This document shows positions 16,752 through 25,379 of a stretch of DNA of 64,000 bases, one piece after another; position 1 is the first letter of the stretch; the number at the start of each line of letters is the position of its first letter. The stretch covers positions 124,001 to 188,000 of the forward strand of contig PGTK01000003.1 of the NCBI GenBank assembly GCA_002794705.1, read 5' to 3'. The notes beneath the pieces are model-generated. The model made no database searches. It worked only from the letters and a program-made list of their open reading frames with translations, and was not told the origin of the DNA. The stretch is from Candidatus Thermofonsia Clade 1 bacterium (lineage in GTDB: Bacteria > Chloroflexota > Anaerolineae > Aggregatilineales > UBA2796). The position numbers and the translations under genes are program-made.

Positions 16752-17994
16752 TGCCCGTGTACTTCCCAAAAATCAGCACGGCATTGTGTCCGCCGAACCC
16801 AAACGAGTTGCTCATCACATAACGGACGGTCCGGGCAACGCCCTGATTGGGCGTGTAGTCCAGATCGCACTCAGGATCGGGCGTGTGATAGTTGATGGTA
16901 GGCGGCACAAAGTCATGCAGGAGGCTCTGCACGCTGAAAACTGCCTCGACACTGCCCGCAGCGCCCAGCATGTGTCCTGTTGCGCCCTTGACAGAGCTGA
17001 TCTTGAGGCTGTAGGCGCGCTCACCAAAAACCGCCTTGATCGCACGGGTCTCGGCGGCATCATTCAGCGGCGTACTTGTGCCATGCGCGTTGATGTAGTC
17101 AATATCATTGATGGTCAAGTTGGCGTTGCGCAGCGCCTTGCGCATCGCCGCTTGAGCGCCCTCGCCATTCTCCATAGGCGCCGTGACGTGATAAGCGTCA
17201 TCAGTGGTGGCGTAGCCAAGCAACTCAGCGAGAATCGGCGCGCCGCGCCGCAGCGCATGGTCTAGACCCTCTAAAACAAGGATCGCTGCGCCCTCTGCGA
17301 TCACAAAACCATCCCGATCTCGATCAAAAGGACGCGAGGCAGTGGCAGGATCATCATTGCGCGAAGAAAGCGCGCCCATATTGGCAAAACTAGCAACGGC
17401 TAACGGCACAATCGCCGCCTCCGTGCTACCGCAGATCATCACGTCGGCGGCACCGCGCCGAATCATCTCAGCTGCCTCGCCAATGGCATTGTTGCCCGTA
17501 GCGCACGCCGTTGAGATGGACATATTTGGACCGCGAAAATTGAACTCAATCGCCACGCGCCCCACAGGACTATCAGTCAGCATCATCGGCACAAGCAAGG
17601 GACTAACGAACTTTAAGCCCTTTTCGTTACCGATCCGTGCGCCCTCCAAGAGCGTCTCAATGCCGCCCACGCCTGAGCCGATCAAACAGCCGACCTCATA
17701 GGGGTCTTCGGCGGACATATCCAAGCGCGCCTGCTCAAGCGCCTGCAGGGTAGCAGCCATTGCCAATTGGGTCACGCGATCCATGCGGCGCGCCTCTTTG
17801 TTGCCGAAGAGCGCTCTCGCATCGAAGTCGCGCACCTCCCCGGCGATTCGTACCGTCAAATCGCACGGATCGAAGCGCTGAATGGTCTGAATGCCGCACT
17901 TGCCCGCGTTCAAGTTCTGCCACGCGCTTGGCACATCGTTCCCAATTGGGCAAAGGATGCCCATCCCCGTGACGACCACACGCCGTCTATCCAT
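16741..17994 (-). CDS. fabF: 3-oxoacyl-ACP synthase II
   Basis: The 417-residue product is of normal FabF length. It starts RRVVVTGMGILCPIGND, carries the nucleophile Cys164 in STACATGNNAIGEA, and the two histidines in NAHGTSTPLNDAAE and KGATGHMLGAAGSVE. It elongates acyl-ACP with malonyl-ACP. GGAG lies just ahead of the ATG at 17994. It precedes and overlaps fabH, so both condensing enzymes should be made together. No acpP or fabD/fabG is adjacent. Confidence 0.95.
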   Translation of the reverse strand: MDRRRVVVTGMGILCPIGNDVPSAWQNLNAGKCGIQTIQRFDPCDLTVRIAGEVRDFDARALFGNKEARRMDRVTQLAMAATLQALEQARLDMSAEDPYEVGCLIGSGVGGIETLLEGARIGNEKGLKFVSPLLVPMMLTDSPVGRVAIEFNFRGPNMSISTACATGNNAIGEAAEMIRRGAADVMICGSTEAAIVPLAVASFANMGALSSRNDDPATASRPFDRDRDGFVIAEGAAILVLEGLDHALRRGAPILAELLGYATTDDAYHVTAPMENGEGAQAAMRKALRNANLTINDIDYINAHGTSTPLNDAAETRAIKAVFGERAYSLKISSVKGATGHMLGAAGSVEAVFSVQSLLHDFVPPTINYHTPDPECDLDYTPNQGVARTVRYVMSNSFGFGGHNAVLIFGKYTGNGS

Positions 17995-18088
17995 GCTATC
18001 GCTCCAATGCTTGCGGGAAGTCTCAATCTCTGGTGAGGCGAGCGCTCAGCACACCTCTAGAGGAAAAAACGCTGCTCAGTCCCTTTGG

Positions 18089-21000
18089 TTACGCGCTAGA
18101 GAGCGGTTGCTGTTTGAGGAACTTGAACAATTCGGCATTATACCACACGCTTGTGAAATCGTTCAGCCAGTTGCGCGCCTGCAGCCATGCGAGCGTTTCC
18201 TCAAGCGCCGAACGGACATTTTCTGCCACCTGCTGCGCACGAGTTAGCTCACCATTAGCGGCAAGCACCTGCGCCGTGAACGACGCCGCCATAGTCGGAC
18301 GGTACAAATTGCGAATATGTTGACGGTTCAAGCGCATTGCCATGCCGTTAACGCGCTCCAGAGCGCTCATATAGCGTCCCATGCCCAGATCGACCATGGC
18401 GAGGGCGCTATCAATTTCCAAAGGCGGCACATGCGGCTTTTGGCGCACACGAGCAGCAAAAGTGGCACGCGCCGCCAACAATTCGTGTTCAGCAGCCTGC
18501 CATGCTTGCTGCCGCAGATGCACACAGCCGATGTGAAAGCGCGTCAAGGCAATTTCTAGCGTTGCGCCAAGCGATTCTTGCAAAGTGAGCGCCCGCTGCA
18601 TGTGGCTGAGCGCCTCATCATATACGCCCAAATACTCCGAGACAATACCTGTGAGCAACTGAGCCATAGCCGCGCCGCCGCGCTCGCCAATCTGATTGAG
18701 TATCTGAAAAGCGTCAATGACCAGCTGATGACCGTCGTTAACGCGCCCAAGCGTGATCAGCAGCTCACCAATGCGGTTGAGGGTCAGCCCTTCGCGGCGG
18801 CGGTCGCCAATTTGGCGGAGGCGCTCCAGCTGCAGCTGAGCGTTTTCTAACGCGGCGGGCAAATTATTCTCGCGCAGGTAGAGATCAACCAACACTGAGA
18901 GACACTCCGCCTCCAGGACGGGATCTTGCAGCTCGCGGGCGCCCTTCAGAGTCATCTGCGCAGCTTGAATGGCGTTCTGAGGCGATTCGCCGTACATCTC
19001 ATCGAACCACGTCAACAAAAGTTCGATCACATAGCGCTGATCGCCCAGCCGATTGGCAAGCACTTGCATTTTGCGATCCAATTCGGTGCGGAAAGCTGCG
19101 CTCGGCTGACTGAGCCGCAAAGTCGCCTCGCGCAAGATCAAATAAGCCTGCCAAGCCAGCCGATCCTCTTTGAGGGTCTCAGCCAGCAAGATCGCCATCT
19201 GCGCCTCGCGCTGCGCCTCAGCCCAAGCGCTGGTCTGTGTGCAATAGTCGGCGCGCAGCAAGTGAACAATGGCGCGCCAATCATCGCGGTCAGCTTTTTC
19301 AGCCAGTTGCGCGCCTTGCGGTAACTTCTCAGCCACTGCAGCTGTCTCGCCCAAGCGCAGCAGCACGCGCACTTGCCGTCGCCATATTTCAAAACGGTCG
19401 GAGTCAGTGTGCGCCAGCGCCTCAGCCTGCGCGAAATACTCTAAGGCGGCAAAATTGGCGTACTCTGCAAAGGCTTTACGCCCTGCCTGAAGCGTGTAGT
19501 AAAGCGCCTCCTCACGGCTGTTGCTCTGAGCGAAGTGATAGGCAAGCGCCTCGATTGCCTCCGGCATGTGCCGCTGCAAACTGAGCGCCACACTGTGATG
19601 TATCTCAGCGCGCTGCTCCGCCAACATGCTTTGGTAGATCACCTCTTGCAAGATGGCGTGCTTAAAGGCAAAGTTGCGCTCCGCCTTCACAGGATATAAA
19701 TAGCCCGCGTTTTGCAGCGCAATCAGCCGCGCCTGCAAATTCGGTATAGGGACGCTGCTGGGCAGGCTATCGGCTAAAATGGCGACCGAAAACTCGCGCC
19801 CAATGACCGCTGCATACTTCAAAATCAGCTGATCGATCTCGCTGAGGCTATCCAGACGCGCCTGGACAATGCCCTGCACGGTCTGCGGGATGTTCAGCCC
19901 CTTCACGCCCTTGCGAATTGCCAGACCTTGTGCAGTCGGCTGCAGCTGATCCGCCTCACGCAGCGCCTCCACCAACTCCAGCGCAAAAAACGGGTTGCCC
20001 TGCACACGATCACAGACAAACGTGAGCAGATCAGGGCTGATCGAGGCGTTAAACGTCTTTTCAAGCAGTTTGTTGATCTCACTAGGACTGAGCTCGCGCA
20101 CAGGGATGTAATGATGCAAACGCTTCGTGCGCAACTCATTAATCAGGCGCTCCGCCGTCGGCTCATTCTGCAATGGACGCTGCACAAACAACAGCAAAAT
20201 CGGCGCAGGCGTGACGCCAAGCTGCCGCACAAGGTCAAGAGCAAGGTGCGCCGAACTCTCATCAATCCACTGCATATCCTCAAAGATCAGCAAGAGAGGC
20301 TGGCGCGCAGCAAGACGGCGCAATAGCTCATTGACAAAAGCGAAGGTCGCCTGCTGACGTTTTTGACCCTCAAGACTGATGGTCACGGGCGTCTCAGGCA
20401 GGCTGATGTTGAGAATGTCGCCCAGCAGAGGCAGCCGCGCCTCATCGCTCGGCATGAGCGCCTTCACAGCCGACGTGAGGGCTTGGAGGGTCTCTGATGC
20501 GCTCTCAAGCGGCAAGCCGAGCAACATCGCTAAGATGCTCTGCCATGGCAGGTATGCAGTAAGCTGCGCACTGCTGAAACTCTCGCCCTGTCCAATCAGA
20601 AAGCCGCGTCCGCTGGCACGGCGCGCCACTTCAGCCACCAGACGGCTCTTGCCAATGCCCGCCTCACCCTCCAGCCGCACAAGGCGCGGATGACCCGCTT
20701 GCGCCGCCTTCAAATGGCGCTCTAGACGCTCTAGCTCAGCCGCACGCCCGACCAACACGCTCAATTTCATTGAGCGCGAGCTGCCGCTACGAAAACTGAT
20801 TGGCTCCGCCACGGGAATCGGCTCGGCACGCCCTTTAATGGCAACCTCTGGCAGAGTCTCAAAAATGACGCGCTCACTCGCCGCCTTGTACACTGCTGAA
20901 GACGCTAAAATGCGCCCGCCGCTGGCAACGCCCATCAGCCGCGCCGCAACGTTCGTCTCATCGCCAATGGTGCTGTACTCATGGCGCACCTCGCCACCGA

Positions 21001-22138
21001 CCGTGCCAGCATAAACCAAACCACGGCTGATCCCCACAGCATGAACGCCCAAGTCGCTGCCGTAAGGCGCCAGTTGGCGCAACGCCAACGCAGCGCGCAA
21101 AGCGCGTTCAGCATCATCGCCATAAGTGACGGGCGCGCCAAACACAGTGAACAGCACACAGCCCTTATCGCTCACCTCAACCGACATCAGCTGACCGCCT
21201 AAGTCGGCAAGGATGCGCTGTGCGCCACATACATAGCTATCTAGCGCGCTCCGAAAATGCTCCGCCTCGTAGCGCGCATAATCCAGCCGCCCTGTGTTGC
21301 CAACTCCCAGCTTGACGAACATCGGTATGGCGTAGCGCAAATCGCCTACGTAGTCGCCCAGTCCATTCGAGAGACGCTCACGGATGAAATGATTGACATA
21401 CGGACGGACTGCCTCAAGCACCTGTGCCGCATCGCCACGCGCCTGCCACGCCGACCAGCGCGCCGCCCGCGCCCGCTCAGCGACCTCAGGCGGCACGCCT
21501 ATCACAAGAGCGTTGCCCGTCTCATTCAGCTGCAAGGCGACGCCCGCCTCGCGCAGGATAGGTACACAATCAGCGTGCGCCACTACTTGCTCAGGCTGAG
21601 TCTCCATGATTAAGCTGAGCGCCGCTTGCACAGCCGCGCCCGATAGCACATCCGCGTAGCCATACTGAGGCAAGCCGACTGTCCAGCGGTCTACGCTGCC
21701 CATGCCGATATAAATGCGCAAGCGCAAGCCGCGAAAAAGGCGCATTGCGCTCATGATCGCCTGCATCTGGACAGCGGCAGCAACCGCACGCAAAACGCCC
21801 GCTGGATGCTGTGTGACAGCGCCAATTGGCTGATCGTCAAACCAAGCGGTGAAGCCGTCGCCCATGAAGCGGATCACGCTGCCGCCATGATGAAAGACCA
21901 AGCCCGCAATCGCCTCAAACATCGGATTCAAGCGACGCTTCAGCTCATCGCCGGCGCGCTGCGCGCCGAACTCTGCCACAAGTTGCGTGGTGAGCGGCGT
22001 GAAGCCTGAGATGTCCACAGTCAGCACAGCGCCCTGTGCCGTGACAGGCAAATTGACGCCTTGCAACAGGGCGCGAAAGCGATCCGTAGCGAGGTAAGGC
22101 GCAAGCAGATGCAGCAGGTCTTCAGGCTTCATAGGCAC
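18089..22138 (-). CDS. Adenylate/guanylate cyclase pair - AAA ATPase - TPR signalling protein
   Basis: The 1349-residue product contains two class III cyclase-like domains (about 30-200 and 270-450), a STAND/AAA-type ATPase with Walker A GEAGIGKS (about 490) and Walker B LLLIFEDMQWID, a winged-helix-like region, and a long TPR array (about 860-1300). The first cyclase domain has both metal Asp residues (VDISGF, D42; RFMGDGF, D94) but lacks the Asn/Arg pair, reading DVLSGAAVQAALSL there. The second lacks the first metal Asp (FVKLGVGN) but keeps TIGDETNVAARLM. The two may therefore form one composite active site. The start is GTG 22138 or ATG 22132. No membrane segment is seen. Confidence 0.88.
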   Translation of the reverse strand: MPMKPEDLLHLLAPYLATDRFRALLQGVNLPVTAQGAVLTVDISGFTPLTTQLVAEFGAQRAGDELKRRLNPMFEAIAGLVFHHGGSVIRFMGDGFTAWFDDQPIGAVTQHPAGVLRAVAAAVQMQAIMSAMRLFRGLRLRIYIGMGSVDRWTVGLPQYGYADVLSGAAVQAALSLIMETQPEQVVAHADCVPILREAGVALQLNETGNALVIGVPPEVAERARAARWSAWQARGDAAQVLEAVRPYVNHFIRERLSNGLGDYVGDLRYAIPMFVKLGVGNTGRLDYARYEAEHFRSALDSYVCGAQRILADLGGQLMSVEVSDKGCVLFTVFGAPVTYGDDAERALRAALALRQLAPYGSDLGVHAVGISRGLVYAGTVGGEVRHEYSTIGDETNVAARLMGVASGGRILASSAVYKAASERVIFETLPEVAIKGRAEPIPVAEPISFRSGSSRSMKLSVLVGRAAELERLERHLKAAQAGHPRLVRLEGEAGIGKSRLVAEVARRASGRGFLIGQGESFSSAQLTAYLPWQSILAMLLGLPLESASETLQALTSAVKALMPSDEARLPLLGDILNISLPETPVTISLEGQKRQQATFAFVNELLRRLAARQPLLLIFEDMQWIDESSAHLALDLVRQLGVTPAPILLLFVQRPLQNEPTAERLINELRTKRLHHYIPVRELSPSEINKLLEKTFNASISPDLLTFVCDRVQGNPFFALELVEALREADQLQPTAQGLAIRKGVKGLNIPQTVQGIVQARLDSLSEIDQLILKYAAVIGREFSVAILADSLPSSVPIPNLQARLIALQNAGYLYPVKAERNFAFKHAILQEVIYQSMLAEQRAEIHHSVALSLQRHMPEAIEALAYHFAQSNSREEALYYTLQAGRKAFAEYANFAALEYFAQAEALAHTDSDRFEIWRRQVRVLLRLGETAAVAEKLPQGAQLAEKADRDDWRAIVHLLRADYCTQTSAWAEAQREAQMAILLAETLKEDRLAWQAYLILREATLRLSQPSAAFRTELDRKMQVLANRLGDQRYVIELLLTWFDEMYGESPQNAIQAAQMTLKGARELQDPVLEAECLSVLVDLYLRENNLPAALENAQLQLERLRQIGDRRREGLTLNRIGELLITLGRVNDGHQLVIDAFQILNQIGERGGAAMAQLLTGIVSEYLGVYDEALSHMQRALTLQESLGATLEIALTRFHIGCVHLRQQAWQAAEHELLAARATFAARVRQKPHVPPLEIDSALAMVDLGMGRYMSALERVNGMAMRLNRQHIRNLYRPTMAASFTAQVLAANGELTRAQQVAENVRSALEETLAWLQARNWLNDFTSVWYNAELFKFLKQQPLSSA

Positions 22139-22167
22139 TGACTGTGACGATCCCTGCCTGAAATGAT

Positions 22168-22196
22168 ACTATACCTTTTCGTCGGCTGCATCCCAA
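22168..22196 (-). promoter_or_regulatory. Probable promoter of the cyclase/AAA/TPR gene
   Basis: On the minus strand TTGGGA (22196-22191), 17-base spacer, TATAGT (22173-22168), about 30 bases ahead of the start. The -35 is weak. Confidence 0.5.
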
Positions 22197-22236
22197 CTGG
22201 ACGAACAAAAGGCTAACAGAAAAATTGAGCGCAAGG

Positions 22237-23079
22237 TTAGAGCTTGGTGGCATCGCGTGTGATATCCTCGCCATTTAGCTCTAGAACGGGCTTGCCGTCG
22301 CGCTCAACCCAGACGCCACACTTGCCGCCTAACGGACTCGCCTGCAAGCGGAATTCGGCGCCATCAAAGCGCAGCACGGGGTTGTACCATTCTGCCACTG
22401 CCATTGCGTCCGCCTCGATGTAGTGACCGATCAAGGCGCGGCGAAAACGGTCGGTTGTGACGTTCGGGTTGCTGCCGTGTACCATTGCGCCATTGAAGAA
22501 CAGCACATCGCCGGGCTGCATAGCGACTGGATGCACTTCACAGCCTTCGGGCAACGGCACGGTCACGTCTGTAAAACTCTGCGCGGTATCCGCAGGGATC
22601 GTGCAGAGCAAGTCCCAAGTGTGGCTGCCGGGCACCATCATCAAGCAGCCGTTCGCCTCATCACAAGGGTCAAGCGCCATCCAAGCCGCCATGCAGGTGC
22701 CGTTCTGCACGCGCAGATAGTAGTTATCTTGATGGAGCGCTTGCCCGCGTGCGCCCGGCGGCTTGAAATAGAGCATGGTCTGCACGGCGTAGGGAGTCTT
22801 GCCCAGCAGCAAGGTCAGCGCCTCGCCTAGGCGCGGATCGAGCAGCCAAGCGCGGCTGAGGGAGTCCCAGCGGTGCATGTGGATCATGCGCGGATAGCGC
22901 TTGAGCGGATCGGCACTATCGTGAGCAACAACGCCGAGATCATCGCCCGGATACGTGCCGGATTCGCGCAGGCGCGTGTAGTAATCGCGGTAGAAGGCGG
23001 CTTCCTCCGCTGTGAACAAGCCGCGCCCGACCACGTAACCGTTCTGATCGTAAAAGTGCTTGTCTTGCTGCGTCAACAT
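22237..23079 (-). CDS. Phytanoyl-CoA dioxygenase (PhyH) family oxygenase
   Basis: The 280-residue product begins DKHFYDQNGYVVGRGLFTAEEA, a common PhyH opening. It carries the iron facial triad as HQD in QALHQDNYYLR (about 116-118) and the distal His in GAMVHGSNPN (about 200), plus FRRALIGHYI for 2-oxoglutarate. Members are Fe(II)/2-oxoglutarate-dependent hydroxylases of varied small molecules. Nothing nearby fixes the substrate. The gene lies downstream of the RpiB-like gene on the same strand with a 60-base gap, so co-transcription is possible but not required. Confidence 0.88.
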   Translation of the reverse strand: MLTQQDKHFYDQNGYVVGRGLFTAEEAAFYRDYYTRLRESGTYPGDDLGVVAHDSADPLKRYPRMIHMHRWDSLSRAWLLDPRLGEALTLLLGKTPYAVQTMLYFKPPGARGQALHQDNYYLRVQNGTCMAAWMALDPCDEANGCLMMVPGSHTWDLLCTIPADTAQSFTDVTVPLPEGCEVHPVAMQPGDVLFFNGAMVHGSNPNVTTDRFRRALIGHYIEADAMAVAEWYNPVLRFDGAEFRLQASPLGGKCGVWVERDGKPVLELNGEDITRDATKL

Positions 23080-23139
23080 GCGCTATCTCTCCCTAACTCA
23101 TCCCGTTCAGGAGAGTGTAGCGCATAGCATGGCGCGAGT

Positions 23140-23625
23140 CTAGCAGGCGCCGCCTTCGGTCTCGCCTTCGCGGGCAGCGCGATAGCGCGCATCTACAGCG
23201 TTCATCTTGGCGACCTTCGGCGCAGAGCGTCCGCCGGCAAAGTCAGAGGCGAGCCACGTCTCAAGGATGCTCTTGGCGAGTTCCGGTCCGATGACTCGTG
23301 CGCCCATGGTGATAACCTGCGCGTCGTTGCTCTTGCGGGCGCGCTCGGCTGAGTAAGTATCATGGCAGAGCGCAGCGCGCACGTTCGGCACCTTGTTCGC
23401 CGTGATGCACATGCCAATGCCCGTGCCACAGACCAAAATGGCGCGATCTGCCTCGCCCTTAGAGACTGCCATTGCTACCTGCTCAGCGATATCCGGGTAA
23501 TCCACGGGGTCAGTGGTGTGGACGCCGAAATCCTGCACTTCGATCTCAGGCTTGCCGCGTAAGTACTCACGGATCACGTCCATGAGCGGCAGCCCTGCTT
23601 CATCACAGCCAATTGCGATTTTCAT
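23140..23625 (-). CDS. RpiB/LacA/LacB-family sugar-phosphate isomerase
   Basis: Start at ATG 23625, supported by GAAGGAG nine bases upstream; the open frame extends six codons further without a ribosome site. The 161-residue product has the family core CGTGIGMCITANKVPNVRAALC with the active-site Cys, DYPDIAEQVA, and SNDAQVITMGARVIG. Ribose-5-phosphate isomerase B uses a DHAG motif near the N-terminus; here it reads DEAG, so one substrate-contact His is replaced by Glu. It may act on another sugar phosphate. It directly follows the HEPN gene (14-base gap). Confidence 0.87.
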   Translation of the reverse strand: MKIAIGCDEAGLPLMDVIREYLRGKPEIEVQDFGVHTTDPVDYPDIAEQVAMAVSKGEADRAILVCGTGIGMCITANKVPNVRAALCHDTYSAERARKSNDAQVITMGARVIGPELAKSILETWLASDFAGGRSAPKVAKMNAVDARYRAAREGETEGGAC

Positions 23626-23639
23626 GAGCGGATTCTCCT

Positions 23640-24201
23640 TCAATTGTTTGCCTCAACGGGTTGATCTCTGCAGACTTCAAAAAGAAGTCTGACGATTGAC
23701 TTGGCTGACTCAAAGTAGCGCACGGCGTCTGGAAAAGTACTTTGCACAGGTACACTGCCTGTGTGCGCAATGGCATTACGGTAATTTACGATACTATCCA
23801 GAGCGGCATCCAAGTCACTTGCACGCAGACGCATCTTAAATTGATCTGCCCAACTCGTGTTCAGCCTTTTCAACGTCTCTACAATCCTAATCTTTACTTG
23901 GATTAGCGCCTCGCCTGCCAGTCTCATCAAGGCTCTCTGCTTCCATGAAATATCTGACAAGCGTAGGAGCTACGGCGCTTTTTGTGTGTGCGTACTTGCG
24001 CAAAATCACTTTGAGTGCTTGTTCCAGATAAACACAAACGCGCACTAGCAAGTGTTTGACAACCTCAGCCTGTGCCTCTGCATCCAGCAATGGCTCAATG
24101 AGCCTGCTTGTGCTCTCATCATGCCTAGCTCGCATAAGTGGCTCAAAGAGCGTAAAGACACGCTCAAGCGCCCTCTCTAGGTTTTGAACCTCCTCATGCA
24201 T
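23640..24201 (-). pseudogene. HEPN-domain protein (MAE_28990/MAE_18760-like), split by an apparent frameshift
   Basis: Two overlapping frames together make one protein. Frame 1 (24201-23887) begins MHEEVQNLERALERVF and ends after GANPSKD. The next frame resumes as IRIVETLKRLNTSWADQF and carries RNAIAH, the RX4H motif of HEPN ribonucleases, then a helical tail to 23640. Joining at GTAAAGATTAGG (about 23898-23886) by dropping one base gives NPSK-IRIVETL, matching the spacing between the helix ending YF-EAES and the W-containing helix of this HEPN family. The cause may be a real mutation, programmed slippage or a sequencing error. It starts five bases after the DUF262 stop. DUF262-HEPN pairs are a known neighbourhood; HEPN proteins are often RNases in toxin or defence modules. 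Confidence 0.65.
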
Positions 24202-24206
24202 AGGCG

Positions 24207-25352
24207 CTATGCTTTGCTGAAAGTCTCAATCGCAATACGCATACGTTTCTGCACCTGACTAACATCAGATGTTGAAACGATAGCTGCGTTTTCAAACTCT
24301 CGGTTTGCGCTGAGCCGTCTGTAGGCGCTCGCCAGTTTGGACTTCGTTAGCTTGCCCTCTTCAAGACGCTTGGCAACAGCGACCATCGCGGCGTCGAAAA
24401 AAGCGGCATTGAAGCGCCCTTTGCTGAAACGGAAAGCGCGCTCACCGATTGCATCATAAATTGCATCAAGAGTGCTTATAAAGCGCTTGCGCAGTTGACT
24501 GATTTTCTCATCACTCGCCTGCATATTATGATTCATATAATCATTCAAGAATACTTCAAGTGATCCAGCATATTGGTCGAGACGCTCATAGAAAGCAAAA
24601 AAGCGCAGGATCACCTCTTGACCGCGTTTGCGCAGCCTGCCTACTTTACTTGTATAAATGTGCGTCCAAGTTTCGTAGTTATCTAGTTCCTTCAACAACC
24701 CATTGAGCGATCCGTCAAAAACAGCAGCTCGAATTTCTTGTTGAGTGAGCGGCGAGGAGTTGGTGTTGAGTCGCCGAAAGATGAAGTAAATGCTTGTGGC
24801 AAATTCTTCACGCGGCGCGTTTTGCTGGAGGATAACAGCCCGAATGACGGAGTCGTTGAGTTGCCGCCGATCTTCTTCGCTGAGCGTTTGATAGGTCTTA
24901 CCTGCGAAAGGCGCTTGCACACCCATCAATCTGAACTCGATGTAAGCATCTGCATCTTCTGGGTTCTCTGGGGATTTGCCCTCAAGCTGATTAGGGTCTC
25001 TGGGAAACTTGCCTGCAAAAAAGTAGCGCAGTGAAGAGAGCCGCTGATGCCCGTCAATGATCAGGAGTCTGTTTTTGTCGTCTCTGGAGACGAAGATGCT
25101 GGGAACAGGCAAACCCAAAAGCAACGACTCGATCAGCTGAGAGGCTTGGTGAATTTTCCAGACATAGCCGCGCTGAAATGCTGGGATGTAGAGGTCACCT
25201 CGTTTCATGCGCTCCACAAGCTGATCAACTGTGTAATCTGCGCCATAAGATGTAATCGAATAGCGCATGAAGGGTAAAGCGCTACCTTCAACCTGCTGTT
25301 CCTGCTCTTCATCTTGGTTTTCATCAGAGCGCACAATCAGTTCATCAGTCAT
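24207..25352 (-). CDS. DUF262 (GmrSD N-terminal-like, ParB/Srx-fold) protein
   Basis: The 381-residue product has the two DUF262 signatures: YIPAFQRGYVWKIHQASQLIESLLLGLPVP (about 53-82) and LLIIDGHQRLSSLRYF (about 95-110), with the QR and DGHQR residues that form the nucleotide-hydrolysing site of the fold. Then come FRRLNTNSSPLTQQEIRAAVF and a helical C-terminal half. It lacks the GmrSD HNH nuclease (DUF1524) domain; the neighbouring HEPN gene may supply the nuclease. AGGAGG precedes ATG 25352. The pair is visibly more AT-rich than its surroundings (for example 24 G+C of 60 at 24481-24540 against 35 of 60 at 25741-25800), consistent with acquisition. Confidence 0.88.
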   Translation of the reverse strand: MTDELIVRSDENQDEEQEQQVEGSALPFMRYSITSYGADYTVDQLVERMKRGDLYIPAFQRGYVWKIHQASQLIESLLLGLPVPSIFVSRDDKNRLLIIDGHQRLSSLRYFFAGKFPRDPNQLEGKSPENPEDADAYIEFRLMGVQAPFAGKTYQTLSEEDRRQLNDSVIRAVILQQNAPREEFATSIYFIFRRLNTNSSPLTQQEIRAAVFDGSLNGLLKELDNYETWTHIYTSKVGRLRKRGQEVILRFFAFYERLDQYAGSLEVFLNDYMNHNMQASDEKISQLRKRFISTLDAIYDAIGERAFRFSKGRFNAAFFDAAMVAVAKRLEEGKLTKSKLASAYRRLSANREFENAAIVSTSDVSQVQKRMRIAIETFSKA

Positions 25353-25379
25353 GCTCAGGGTCCTCCTGTGTGCAACTGG

